A DNA stretch of 64,000 nt from Pyrrhosoma nymphula (taxonomy: Eukaryota; Arthropoda; Insecta; Odonata; Coenagrionidae): positions 79,322,576 through 79,386,575 of the forward strand of contig OY754329.1 of assembly GCA_963573305.1 (NCBI GenBank), in the 5' to 3' direction. Below are positions 36,336 through 48,239 of the stretch, in pieces (the stretch's first letter is position 1; each line of letters starts with the position of its first letter). The position numbers were made by a program, and so were the translations under genes. The notes beneath the pieces are model-generated. The model was not told where the DNA came from, ran no database searches, and saw nothing but the letters and a program-made list of their open reading frames with translations.

Positions 36336-36676
36336 TTATAGGGTGGAGGGGGAGGAAGGGAAAAAGAGTGGGAGGGGGATGGAGGTGCTTGGCCGGGAGT
36401 TGGGGGGGAGGGGGTTAGGGAAATCCTGAGAAATTGAAAAGATAGAAGCGGGAGGGATGTGTCAATGTGGGGTTCTTTTTGTGGAGGAGTGAGAACAACA
36501 GGGTGAAGGACGATTGTTGGTGACTACGAGGGCAGGAGGTTGTGGGAAAGGGGGGATACTGATTTTTAGGAGAGGAGAATGGGTGGAGAACATATGGTCA
36601 TCACATAAAATACTTTGGCAGTTAACAATTTCAAATTGCTCTAAAAATCTAGCTTATAGTCTTTCTCAACTGTATG
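36336..36676. repeat. G-rich low-complexity insert
   Basis: The + strand at 36340-36590 is very rich in G and GA (GGGGGGAGGGGG and similar). No gene is visible. Confidence 0.4.
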
Positions 36677-36972
36677 TTAAATTTCATAACCAAAATTGCT
36701 AAAATGGTTGTTTAAACATAATTGATCTGCAAAGTTTGAATTACAATTCCCATTTATAAAACAGTTTCTGTGTCCTTTCACTCGGTCTTTGAATTTGCGT
36801 CCAGTTTGACCAATATAACAGATGTCACAATCGTCGCACTTCAGTTTATACACTCCACTTTTGTCTGTTCTCACATATTTGTCTTTGGAGTTAAGAAGCA
36901 TTTTCTCCACAGTACCCGAGTTGTAAAATGATACTCCATGTGTTTGGCAATATTCTATTGGCCCAGAAAAAA
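36677..36972 (-). pseudogene. Penelope-like element GIY-YIG endonuclease fragment
   Basis: Penelope-like retroelements encode a reverse transcriptase followed by a C-terminal GIY-YIG nuclease that cuts the target. The minus-strand frame, open from about 36972, reads GPIEYCQTHGVSFYNSGT. It continues with KSGVYKLKCDDCDICYIGQT, where GVY and YIG are the two signature tripeptides. GRKFKDRVKGH follows, with the conserved Arg and a His. It stops at 36677. The RT domain is missing upstream, so the copy is 5'-truncated. The Cys-rich CDDCD spacing between GIY and YIG is typical of the Penelope subtype of this domain. Confidence 0.82.
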
Positions 36973-37640
36973 ATTAATGAGATTGTAAACTGAACATTTT
37001 ATAACTAAATATCGTAAATAAACTCTCAATTAAAGATGAGAAACAATTCGTTTAACTCTGAGCCCAGTGAGATGGAAATCGAAATGTTCACCTAAATCAA
37101 GAATTGAAACACGATCATCGACTTTCTACAAAAAAAGTGACGTGATGACCTGCATGTTATCAATAATTCAGCATTGAATACGAAAATATTTTGTCCTTAG
37201 TAGTAAAGCACGTAGTTCAACCGTATATTTTACCATGACCCTGGAGAACACTCCTCACTGCCAACATTAAAGACAACGCAAACGCTGCCGAAGCACTTCT
37301 AGAGAGATATTTAAATTCACACCATTCCCGAGAAATTGGAAGCACTTGAACTTCCATCAAGAGGACAGGGTTAGGTACGTGGTACGACCGTCGAGAATTC
37401 GGCCAGTAAAAAACGTCCCTCTTCTCGATGTAGTTGGAGCGGAGCTCTGAATCGCCTTGGGCGGGCAATGGAAAAAAATGTAAATATATTGCCATGCTCT
37501 CTACTCCTGCCCACCCCTCACCCTTCTCTCTCCTAGCTACCGGTAAACCAGAGTCTTCAGGTTCACACGGCCCTGAATACCTAGAAGGGACTTCAATGAA
37601 GGAGATGGGAAAGATTCAAGTAGTGGAGTCTTAAGATTTT
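36973..37640. other. No recognisable gene
   Basis: Mixed composition. A 92-codon minus-strand frame at 37217-37495 has no recognised domain. Confidence 0.4.
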
Positions 37641-37904
37641 TACACCTACATACCCACCACTCCGTTCCCTTTCGGGATAGGAAATGTTGAATAATTTATC
37701 TATTGTTGTAAGGCTAAAGCAATTATGTAGATCTCTTTTGATAATATCCCCCATAATGCCATATCCTCATATCCGCATATCTTTTTCGATTCTCTTACAC
37801 AAGAGGTAAAATAAGATATAGTTTGCAGACATCGATGATATTGGTACTTACTCTGTATTCATCATTACATTGACCTAGTACCGCACTTGTATTGTTCTTT
37901 GTAA

Positions 37905-38010
37905 TGTGCCCGAATGTGGAACGGAATTTTGCGGAAAATCTCTGTCTCATCCGGGATTTGAACCCAAGGTTTTCGGAATGGGAAGGAAATACTGTAGCCA
38001 CCAGCCACAA
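37905..38010 (-). mobile_element. tRNA-like SINE remnant
   Basis: The minus strand contains a B-box-like GGGTTCAAATCCC (+ 37952-37964) and an A-box-like GTGGCTACAG region about 40 bp upstream. It is not the same family as the family A copies and does not fold as a complete tRNA. Confidence 0.45.
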
Positions 38011-38143
38011 AATAGATGGTTTGGTGGATGGAAGTTTAAATAAGGCTCCAAAATTGGAATTTTCAAAACAGGTACTGTGAAAAAGAAATCTCGCTGAAGT
38101 GATACGAGGACCAAAACTAATGAACTGCAATTTCGCACAGTAT

Positions 38144-38500
38144 CTAAAACACTATCTTACATACAAAAATATCAATCACACCATTCGCTTCGGTGAAGAC
38201 AAAGTGAAAGGAAAATACTATTCCTTTCAGCCCAAGAAAACCTGCTCTTTTTAATAGTATCCACCACAGTTTCCTATCCTTGCATACCTCTTTATCTTTT
38301 CTAATACTCATGCATTTCTTCACACAAGCTCTTGGATTCATAAGAATCATAACAATCCTCTCTTCTACCAAATTCACCCATGACTTTCTCAGTCAACCCC
38401 TTCCTCTCATTCCATTCACACATCCATCATTAATTTGTTTTGTTATTCAATTGTCATTCATTCCTTCAAAGTGGCCAAACCAACGAAGCACACTTTATCC
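38144..38500 (-). mobile_element. RTE-like LINE C-terminal tail remnant
   Basis: The minus strand reads VLRWFGHFEGMND, then MRGRG and LRKSWVNLVEERI, NPRACVKKCMSIRKDKEVC and RKLWW. These match the LINE tail W-GH-ERM, G-RG-P--SW, A-V---D R--WR. Stops interrupt it. A block at about 37645-37680 (CATACCCACCACTCCGTTCC) also occurs at about 50350 below another copy of this tail, and may be the LINE 3' UTR. Confidence 0.6.
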
Positions 38501-39339
38501 ATATATGTTCATACTGACATAATTCAATAATAAATCATAACAAATGCAATTTTTACTCATTTGTTTTACACTTACAGTCTTTTTGCATGACTAATCTTGC
38601 AAATGATTACTTTATCATTAATCCAGGAATCAATTCAAATGATTACCTAAAGAGCTTCTGTACTACAAGAAAAATTATTTTTGCGCTGAAAAACTCGCAG
38701 TGGTGCACTTATCACTAGTATTGTTAATAGATTCACAGGATATTTCTGACCGACACAGCTTTTTCCGTCTTAAGAAAAGCCTGTTATTCTTAGTATTATA
38801 GAGGGGGGGATATATCCGAATACTTATTCTTCTGATGCAAAGTACCTATAAATTTGATATTTTGGCGATAAAAGTGGGAGATCAGTACTGTCTGTGACGT
38901 AGGGATTAGAGTGGCTTCCTCTTCTGAAAGATACAGACATGTATTCTATGCGTGTCGGCGGGGAATTCACTTGGTACATCATCTTGCGTACAGATGGTTA
39001 TTGTACAGAAGTAGGGCCCATTGCCTACATACTAGCTCCGCACATGGGAGTAGGGTAGTTTCACCGTTTGACTACCAAGGTTCTCGAGGCTGCAAACCGT
39101 TGGTATTTTAAAAATGCTTAATCTGTTATTCAAATCAACAAACTTATTTGCTTATGACCTCAGATTGTCTCAGATGGTCTTTCCCGATGGGTTACGAAAT
39201 ATCTAAGCGTATTTTGATCCACCTTTCTGTAGTATACTTTTCTTCAATTTACATCTTACTTGCAACATCGGGCTGCAGTTAAGGAATCATCAGTAGTCAT
39301 CATTGCGATCTGTATGAAAGTTACAGAGGAAAAGTCATC
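38501..39339. other. No recognisable feature
   Basis: No gene or element recognised in this stretch. Confidence 0.4.
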
Positions 39340-39420
39340 TGCCTTAACTGGGATTAGAACCCAGACCCCTAAATCTCGCGCCTAGTGATTAGTAAAATCA
39401 ACCCAGGTGCCTGCGAATTT
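39340..39420 (-). mobile_element. tRNA-like SINE remnant
   Basis: The minus strand has GGGTTCTAATCCC (+ 39350-39362), matching a Pol III B box, within a degenerate tRNA-like context. The rest is too diverged to assign. Confidence 0.4.
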
Positions 39421-40082
39421 CTGTGACAGTAATTCTTACAAAGGTTAATTTTGCAGTCACTTTAAGAAACCAGGAGTTCTCACGAGATACTGTGTCTAAA
39501 TCCAATTAATCCAATCCAGTAACCGCGCACGTCTGCTTAGCGCTACCGTCCACGAGGAAATTCGAAGTTTAAACGCAAAGGTGCTTGTTGTAGATAAATT
39601 CACAGAGGAGCGGAACTGGCCGCGCAGAATGCTTCGAGTCACTCACTGCTGACAACAACAGTGTGTTTAAGTTACTGTGCTGTCAGTTCCACATTTATTT
39701 GAATTTTTGCACATGCTGGTTTGTCGCTGCTCTACTCTTAACCCCTTATGAGCTATCCGCTTTAATCATTCTTACCTTTGCCATTTTTTTACATTCATTT
39801 TTCATTTACTTTAATATTCCATTATTGGTGTTTCTCAGTAATAATTCCCATTCAATTACTCATCTTTTACAATATTAAGTAAGCTGTTACCTCTCAGGAA
39901 GGGTCCAAGGGCTTTATTTGTCTACTTCTCTAATAATATCATTTCCGCCAAAGTAAACAACTTCTTTATTGACGATTCTCTCTGAACATTTTGTCTTCAT
40001 AATTCTTCTATAGTACCACTTTTTCATTGTTTCTAATCATCTCTGTTATCCTGCCATCCACGTACAAGTGCCACCACTATAA

Positions 40083-41015
40083 TTAGAGCAGTCTGCATAC
40101 ATTTGTTTTGATGAAGTGATCCCTTACGTCTAAATCCATGTTGCTCACTCTCAGAAGACTCTCCTTCTGATAGAGTGCCACACATGATTTTGTTATTTTG
40201 CTCATTTTATATATTTTTCCTACTTCCAACACTGGTAATTCTACCTCCGAAATAGCAAACTTCTTCCACTTGCACAAGAGTTTGCTGTCCAAGTTTGACG
40301 GAGACTCTATATTAGAGATTTCTTTCCACTGTTATGCAACTTGTATTTTTTATGTATACGTAGTTTCATACATGAAGTTCAGCACTTTCTTCAGGTCGTC
40401 CTTCTTTTCGGTCAGCATTTCAGTATGTATAATCAGAAAAGCAAAGCTTGCTGGTATTTTTTCCATTAACTTGTACTCCTATTTTATTTTTTTTATTTTT
40501 ATCGAATATTGCTTTTCAAGGTAAATATTGAAAATGATAGGTGACGAAGAAAAACCCGTTCGTACTCCTTTCCTCACCTTTGCTTCCTACCCATTACGAT
40601 GTTTCTCAACCCTTCTTCATTTGGCCTGCATATCTACTACTCTCCTGCCATAAAATGAGACTCCTATGCTATCCAGTGTAATTAGAATTCTGTTCCAATT
40701 CACACTTCCAATTGCTTTCTTAAGATATGTTGATGGCGCTGATGTGCGTTCTGGTCCTTTTGAATCCTCTTCTCGACGTGTCTCAGAGCTAAAATAGTAT
40801 CTCTTTCCTGACATCAATTTGGCCTTCATTGTGAAAAATTCTTTTATCTCCTGTTCAATCCTCCTGTAGAAAACTGTGGCCATAATTTTCGACGTATGAA
40901 CAGTTAGAAGGATAGCTACTCTACGTATGTGTAAGGCAAGGGATGGCACTGGAATAAAAATGCCCCGTATGATGAGACTTAAAGGGGACGGAAGAGGATA
41001 GACAAACATTTCCAC
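40083..41015 (-). pseudogene. RTE-like LINE reverse transcriptase, highly decayed
   Basis: Read on the minus strand, broken pieces appear in the correct order for an RTE-type RT. ISLTVHTSKIMATVFYRRIE is close to the fingers motif that follows DYR-ISL. FDSVNW has become IGSVNWNRILITLDSIGVSF. VRKGVRTGFSSSPIIFNIYL is a decayed VRQGC-LSP-LFN-Y motif. LKKVLNFMYETT follows the palm, then LLRVSNMDLDVRDHFIKTNV. The catalytic FADD has been lost to mutation or frame change. Several frameshifts separate the pieces. It is older than the copy at 21655-22720 and related to the LINE tails at 0.9, 38.1 and 50.5 kb. Confidence 0.65.
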
Positions 41016-41630
41016 TCCGATTCACCGACCACTCCACCTCCTTTCCCCACCACTCAACGCCACCTCGAAGGGCGGATTGGCTGAGAAGAGTCTTGGGAAA
41101 GGGAGGGATCCCCCCAAACTTTCACCTTGAGCCACTTATCAGCATCCCTGGATCCTCCCGCCCGCTAAAGTGGTATTACTCACACCGGCTCCGTCTCTTG
41201 CGATGCCCTCCCGCATCTCGTTTGGGGACCCCTGGCTGCTGAAAATCCTCTCCTGGGTGGTTTGGTTACTTGACCCACACAACACTTCACTCTGAATGCA
41301 GGATCACCAAAGAAACCCTCCCCCCTTTTCTCTTCTACTTTTCAGTCCTTCCTTTTGAGTCGTCTTCTTATTGACCTGCTTGGATGTTTTATACACTTCC
41401 GCAGACTTAATTTCCTCAACGCGTAAACAGTGGGACGGAATTGAAACTAGTGCATCATTGACTCAGAGATGGTTTGGACATTGTAACTAGGCAGCAGTCC
41501 AGGGATCAGAGATATGTTTAGAGTTGAGTGCTTCCAAAAACTAATTAAAATGACAACAACATTCAGTTGGGCATACTTTAACAGTTTGAATCTGGCCAAA
41601 TCCTATCCTTTTTGAAGCACTAGGCTCTTT
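41016..41630. other. No recognisable feature
   Basis: C/T-rich at 41020-41350, otherwise mixed. No gene recognised. Confidence 0.4.
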
Positions 41631-41752
41631 GTAGTGACTTAACTTCAACTATACACAGTAGAGTGGATCTAAAAACCGTTTTTTTCGAACCGTGTAGTGA
41701 CTTAACTTCAACTATACACAGTAGAGTGGATCTAAAAACCGTTTTTTTCGAA
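41631..41752. repeat. 63-bp tandem duplication across the transposon's left end
   Basis: Bases 41631-41689 are identical to 41694-41752 (59 bp, period 63). Each unit holds about 27 bp of apparent flank followed by the outermost bases of the terminal inverted repeat (GTAGAGTGGATCT, then AAAAACCG and a T run). Confidence 0.9.
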
Positions 41753-42210
41753 ATCGGTCTGCGGCTAGTGCTTAAAGTTTGTGGTTGGTGGCCCTTATAA
41801 CCCATAAAAAATTCCAACTTGATCGTATTTTATCTTCAGGCTGCGCTTTTTAGTTAAAAATTTAATTTTCATGAAAAATATCAAAAATTTGCAAATTTTT
41901 CTGATAGTTTATAAATGTTCCCGAAATGATTTTATGGCAAATAATTACATATATTGCTAGTATTTTGCTTAATATTAGCGATTGAGCGTGTGTTAATCAA
42001 GCAAAATGGTTTCTTAGTTCGCCAAAATTCGTCAAAAAACGCCAAATATACAGCAATGTTAAGGATGTTGGGTAGGCAACAACCCTCTATAAAAACTCGA
42101 CCTTACCGACTTAAATTTACCAAGAACGATACGGTAATAGGAAAAGAAGTAAACTGCAGCTCTTAGTTTATCGACTAATCGACTATCCAGTACTCACCAA
42201 GAGGAGGTGG
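41721..42210 (+). repeat. Left terminal inverted repeat
   Basis: It pairs with 43997-44480. Matched landmarks include the AAAAACCG tip, CCGCAGACC/GGTCTGCGG, a shared GGTTATAAGGGCCACCAACC (read on minus), GCGCAGCCTGAAGATAAAAT (minus) and GTAAACTGCAGCTCTTA near the inner end. Numerous small indels show age. Confidence 0.88.
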
Positions 42211-42299
42211 CTGTCATCGAGTGCCGCCCGCCCATCCACCCGGGTAGACTGGCCTATTTAGGTTTTAAAATCCTCTTTGGTAACAAACTTCGGTAATAT

Positions 42300-43876
42300 T
42301 TTTCTGTCCTCCAATCGAGCTCTAATGTAGCCGTCTCGAAAGTCATAACCACATACAGTAATTGATACAGCAGTTACATCCTTGACTCACCCTTCCACTG
42401 TCTGGCTATGCCACGGCAGGTCAAACTAAGTCTGCAGTTTTCCTAGGGAATCGTCCCTTCCCGCTGCGATCTCTTCTAAATCTTAATTGGCAATTAAGTG
42501 TGCTCCTGGAGGTGATATTATTTCTTATTTTCCCCAGTGCACTAAATATGTGTAATCTTTGGCATTCAAGTTGATCACTGAGGGCGCAAATTTTCTAATG
42601 GTGACGTTTGGTTGGCTTTGGCTTTTACTTGCTTCCCTGATCTTCTACGCCGCGATTTGACGCACATTTGGGCGATAGTCTGCCAACACACCAACAAGTA
42701 TGTTTTCTAGTTGCTCCCAGAAAGCATGATTTTTAAGATGTTCATAGGGAATAGTCTTTTAATCGTTTGGTAAGTACTCCATATTCTGTAATGTAAGCCA
42801 CAGTTTTTTTTCATTGCGTTTTATGCGTCCTTGATAGTTCCATTGCATTTGATGTGAAACCACATGGGAGCGTAAACTTTAACGACAAATTCTGTCAATA
42901 TCTTAAGAGCAGGTAATGGATTTGACGTTGCTACATACAGTCAAAATATGCGCCTTGCAAGAGTCAGCCATCAATGGTGGTGAATGGGCACATGAAGACA
43001 CTTCGCGGGATCATTTGGACACACTCCACAGTTTGCAGCCTGGCACATTTCGTAGGGGTAAGCCTGGTCTTTGCTGAGAACATCAACGACAACATCAGTA
43101 ATAACAGCTTCAATTTTTTCGAACTGGACGATGGGTCTGTCTTTGCCGGTAGACAAGCACTTTCCTACATCGCCATGAAATCCCTTCGGGGCGGATGTCT
43201 TGCCGTCAATGTTTTCAAAAATGTGTCTTAGGGGCAGTTCATTAGAATGCAATTGACACACAATCCATTGGAGAGGACGCTAGATATATTCTTCTAACCA
43301 CCTGATGTTGCCGGTGTGCTTCCTTGTGTTCTTCCTATCTCCGTTGGATCCTATTCCAGACAATTCCGTCAAATCTATGCCTTATATGCAGAGAAAGTTC
43401 CAAATAGCGGCAGTTGCTCCTTCTGCGTGGGCTGTTTTGGGCATAGCGTACGTAAGGTAGAATGAACCAGGTTCCTAGAAGAGAGAAATGTGCTCTTCTT
43501 GACAAGTCCGTTGGTATGTTTTTCCAGTCTCTTCACATGTCTCTTTCACCAAAGTAGAATCTTTCCTTCCATCGAAGTACGAAGACAAAATGTTCTTGTT
43601 CTTGGGACATTGTTCTTGTAGTGTTTGTCGCGTTCGTGAGCGCTGTCGCCTGATATCGTTTCTGTCTATAACTGATATGTTAAATTTCTCCTTTTCAGAT
43701 ACTGTTTTATCTCGTATATCACTCAAATATCTTGGCGCCAAATGTGCAGATGGCCTGTCTGACACACCACGCCTCCCACATACACGCGAAAACGATCTCA
43801 GATTGACCCTGGTCTGATTACTTGTTCCTGAGTTAAACTTCTTCTTTTGAAAAATAAATGCCCCATCTTCATCCAT
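42300..43876 (-). pseudogene. Decayed transposase-like gene of an unclassified family
   Basis: From 43876 to 42971 one minus-strand frame runs with only three in-frame stops. It includes SSYFDGRKDSTLVKETCEET and later EEHISLF-EPGSFYLTYAMP. A further piece, IGSNGDRKNTRKH, sits where relatives have an IGCDGTN-type segment. LQWIVCQLHSNELPLRHIFE follows, then FENIDGKTSAPKGFHGDVGK. A frameshift lies between 42971 and 42720. The lower part, in another frame, reads FWEQLENILVGVLADYRPNV, then a segment around NLNAKDYTYLVHWG, LPWHSQTVEG and CGYDFRDGYIRARLEDRK. From memory, this order matches uncharacterised proteins present in many copies in aphids and other arthropods. Its position between long TIRs argues that it is the transposase. 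There is no intact ORF. Confidence 0.72.
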
Positions 43877-43996
43877 CCTTCATGTCCTTCGCTTTGCCTC
43901 GCACGGGCGACGGGAGCACTAGGGTGACGGAAGAGGAGTCCTACTGTGGCAGGATATAGGCAACGCACGTTCTGCCATTATTAATGTAATTGCATC

Positions 43997-44480
43997 TACC
44001 TCCTATTGGTGAGTGGTGGACAGTCGGTTAGTCAATGAAGTAAGAGCTGCAGTTTACGTCTTTTCCTATTACCTTATCGTTCTTGGTAAATTAAAGTCGG
44101 TGATGTCGAGTTATTATCGCGGGTTATTGCCTACCCGACACCATTTCTGTATATTTGGCGTTTTTTGACGAATTTTGGCGAACTAAGAAACCATTTTGCA
44201 TGATGAAAACACACTTAATCGCTAACATTAAGCAACATACTAGCAATATATGTATTTACTTGCCATAAAATCACTCCGGAAACATCTATAAACTATCAGA
44301 AGAATTTGGAAATTTTTGATATTTTTCATGAAAATTTAAATTTTTGACTAAAAAGCGCAGCCTGAAGATAAAATCCGATCAAGTTGGAATTTTTTATGGG
44401 TTATAAGGGCCACCAACCACAAACTTTAAGCACTAGCCGCAGACCGATTTCGAAAAAAACGGTTTTTCAATCCACCCTAA
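43997..44480 (-). repeat. Right terminal inverted repeat
   Basis: Inverted partner of 41721-42210. It starts inside at CTACCTCCTATTGG and ends at the TCAATCCACCC tip. Unlike the left end, it has no duplicated tip. Confidence 0.88.
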
Positions 44481-47400
44481 TTCACAGCCTCATGAAAGGT
44501 TTAAAAAATAAATAAGCAACCCCCACGTCAGAAAACAAATTTAAGTTCACTAATAGTAGTCGTTTATAGATCAATGTTTAATTTTGGAAGAAAAGATATT
44601 AAATAATAAATGAACATTTTAAAGCAAGGCATTCTGGGCTATCTGAGCTGATCCGTCCTTACAAGTCACAGCTCGCTTCACTAAGACTACGTTCATGCTT
44701 TCTCCAAAAGCGATGTGTCCAATCTACGCTTCTAATATAATCATAATAAGAAAGAAAATGTGTTCCTTTCTCAGCTCGAATTACGTAACATTTTTCACGC
44801 TACATTTATGACGTAATTATAGGATATGATCGCTTTAAATCGACCGAATTAAAAAATTCTCACTATCAGTAAGTGTCTAACGAATAAAGTGAAATGAAAA
44901 ATTCTTTCCCTTTCTAAGCAATATTAAATTAAATCTAATCAATAAAAATTTTAACAAGCAACTTAAAAACAAGCTTGAACTTCTTTCTCAAATAGTTATT
45001 CATCACTCATATCACGAATATTTAACAGATTTTCGGATATGACATATTTAACAAGTATTTTTTCCTATATTCATACTGAAATATCGTTAAAATATTTCAT
45101 AGCATTGCATCAATTGTGCTTTGCCAATGGATTTTAATAATTCACCAGAAATTTGAAATACTCGTTAGACTTTTTGAATAATTTATAACAAATCAAACGC
45201 ATTCCAAATGCTTTGCGTGCAATGAGGAGCATAGGTAAGTTTTGATCGCCTCCAAAACTTAGAATATCCTCTGCGCATTACCGTAATTCGAATGAAACCA
45301 GTAAGTTTTTCATGGGGTAAAAAATGATCTCATGAATCATTAAAGCCGCAGCTAAGCTAATCTAAAGGCATAAAATTGTTATTAGCCCTAATGATCCATG
45401 TGACGCTTGTAGGTGCATGTAGTTATAATTTTTAATTCACTGCGATGACTTGAGTGCGATTAACTGCGATGATTGACATAATCAATATGCATATGATTAT
45501 GATAATAGTTTTGCAAATAGCCTTTACCATGTCTTTCAAGTGAAGAATTCGTAGAAAAATGCATAGCATTAAAAGGAATTATTAAAATTTAAATCATGAA
45601 GTGGAAAATTACAACAAAATAATGAGAAAGAGCCTTATAAAAAATATATATCAATAAGGTCAAACAAATACGCCGGATTTAAACTTTAACAAATTAAAGT
45701 GAAATCATAATTGAAATACTAATTTATGACAGAAAGACTGAAAACGATCAAGAATGGATGCTTTCGACGAATTTAAAGTCTTGAAACAAGTTTATCGTTT
45801 ATTTAGCGAATGATTTAAATTAGGGTCCTGCATATTTAAACTCTTCCGTATGACTCATGTTTAAATATCAATAGTTTTCCGATGTAATTGATGTTAAAGA
45901 ACCGAGTGTATAGTTCATTGTCATTTTTTTAAGTCAGAGAATGAAAGCATGAGTAAATGCTAAATAAAAGTTAAATCACTCCAATATTACATCTTTAACA
46001 GGAAGATAAAAAGTTTTAAGGAAAGAAAATTTCTCCGTCAATATTAGGGACCGGCTATATAAGATGACCTAAATTTAGATTCTGAATTATTTAATCAAAA
46101 ATTATCGCTTTAGCGTATCAACTTATTTTCGGCGCCAATTTAGAGTTCGAAAAGGTAAATATAAGCGAATATATAGATACTTAACTGCTTTTATTATTTT
46201 CAAATTCTTCATTTTTGTAATCCTCGTTAATGTGCATATTAAGATTCAATTTTTGGAGAGTGTCATCACCACACACTCAATGTGTACAAAGAAGAAAAAG
46301 GAGGATGATATTGATTAAAAAGTCTCCATAGCTGAAAAATTCATGAAAAACCACAAATGAGAAGCTGAAATTACATGGCCAGGCACACTTGAAATAAACC
46401 GGGGGATTAAAAATTCAAAAAGCGCCACACAAATGGAGCGCATCATCAGAAATTCTCATAATAATATTTGTGTAATACTTTTCCTCCTAACACAGTTTAG
46501 CCAGTAATGTTGGTCTTGTGCCAAGCGTTATTTTTAGATATTGAAGTCAATGCCATTCTCATATATTTTGAACCTTATGTATAACGAAATCTAATCACTA
46601 AAATGTACTGCATGCAATTTTAAATTTTTTCCGTTTTGATCTTTGCTCTATCAGGTTTCACTTTGTAGCAGTTCTCATTATTCATTATTAAAATTTAAAA
46701 ATATTTTATTTTCTTTGCGTACAGATGTATTGAAATATACGTTCCCTCTCAGAAACAGTAGGGTTATTGGTGGAGGATGACAGAAAACTGAGGTCAACTG
46801 CGCCAATTGTGAAACTGGAAAGGCCTTTTAGATGGTTGTTTGAAGAACCTAGGAGGAGTTGACAGAGACGCGTTGGCATTAGGTTAACCGCCGTAATAGA
46901 AAAAAAACTAATCTGAAACGTCAGTGACAAAGGATGCTGGAGACTGCTATTGAGACAACCATAGCGATTTACAGCAAATTCCTTGGAGAAGGGATAAAGG
47001 GGAAATGATATTTCGGTTTTGTTAGACCTCATCTCTATTGGAGCATGCTGTGATCTAGTACGAGTAAAAGGCTTCAGCCGTTAATTTAAGAAATAATACT
47101 ACGGAAATTGATCATTTCATCTAAATGGAAAAGCGGATGAGATCCGTAAAAAATCGCAGGTTCTTTGAAATCACAGTGTTATGAAATTCACACTAAGGGT
47201 ATAATTGTATCCCCAAAATATATTTGCAGGACCGAAAAATGCGGGAATATTATAAAATTCTCTTTCGACCAACATGTGAACAACATTTTACTCTCAACAA
47301 ATATATGTCTCCATAGTTCAAAAAAAGCGACAAAATAACATATAAGAAGGTATCCCATAAATGAACGGAATATTGAACTGTAAGTGCAACCCATAATACG

Positions 47401-48239
47401 GCAAAAATATAATCAAGACTACACCAAAATAGTAATTGCCACTGCCGTAATAAGAACCAAGTGCTTTCTGGTACTTAACATAATCCATCAGGAGAGGTTA
47501 TACTCAAATACTGTCCAAAAATGTCGGTTTTAATATTAAAAAAGATGTTTTTATTACCAAAGTCCAATTTTCGAAGACGGGTAAAACCTCGTTCTGCTAG
47601 CATCGTTAACACTAGCTAAATCCTTCATCCTTTCCACGGTTGAAAACTCTCCTGCCTCATATTTTCAACTCATTCTGACGTTACATCTCCATTTCCTCGT
47701 TGCAAGGACCTCGACGTACCTTCATGCTTGTTGACCACCGTCCGATCAGCACCCAATACCCATTTCTACCACCCGACCAACTCCCAACACCCATTTCTAC
47801 CCACAGTCTCCACGCATAAGAAAGCATGGCCACTCAAGGATACGCCGAAAAAAAAAATACTTTCCCTTCTCACCGAACATCCTCGTGACCCGCGTCCTAA
47901 CTCACCGCCCCTATACGCTTCCGTCGCCTTTCACCTCCGAGGTCCTTGAAAGGACTACGCATACACCCGGGACACGTTGGGAGAACCTCCGTTGCGTCCG
48001 TCTTCGTCTGAATCTCAACTACGAAGGTCCGTTCACGTTGAGCATTAGAACTTATCTTTAAAAAGGTTCCCCCGAAACAATGTAAGCATAAACTAATACT
48101 AACACCAACCACAATTTCATTTTCATCGCTTCCAAAATACTACTTTCACTGAAGAAATGCCTTAGCTAATAGAATGTATGAATAACAAGCCAATTTTGCA
48201 GGTTATTCGACGAATATATTTTTTAATGAAAACTAATTT
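44481..48239. other. AT-rich sequence with no recognisable gene
   Basis: Very AT-rich, notably 44880-46250. The longest frames (108 codons, minus strand 46706-47032) have no motif. A C-rich patch with near-repeats of ACCCATTTCTACC occurs at 47750-47800. Confidence 0.45.

Larger units (their letters stand above)
41721..44480 (-). mobile_element. DNA transposon with long terminal inverted repeats (~490 bp)
   Basis: The left TIR (41721-42210) and right TIR (43997-44480) are inverted copies along their length. The tips are GAGTGGATCT and, on the minus strand, GGGTGGATTG, each followed by AAAAACCG; the inner end is at the AGGAGGT block. TA, or TTA on one side, flanks the tips and could be the target duplication. 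The 2.76-kb element contains one decayed transposase-like gene on the minus strand. Long TIRs plus a single gene indicate a cut-and-paste element. I cannot place it in a named superfamily. Confidence 0.85.

Noticed and set aside
36140..36418. 92-codon open frame starting MAPTDEVDDLLG
   Set aside because: Its middle part is the Penelope-type repeat shared with 20.8 kb and its end lies in a G-rich tract, so the frame is composite and accidental.
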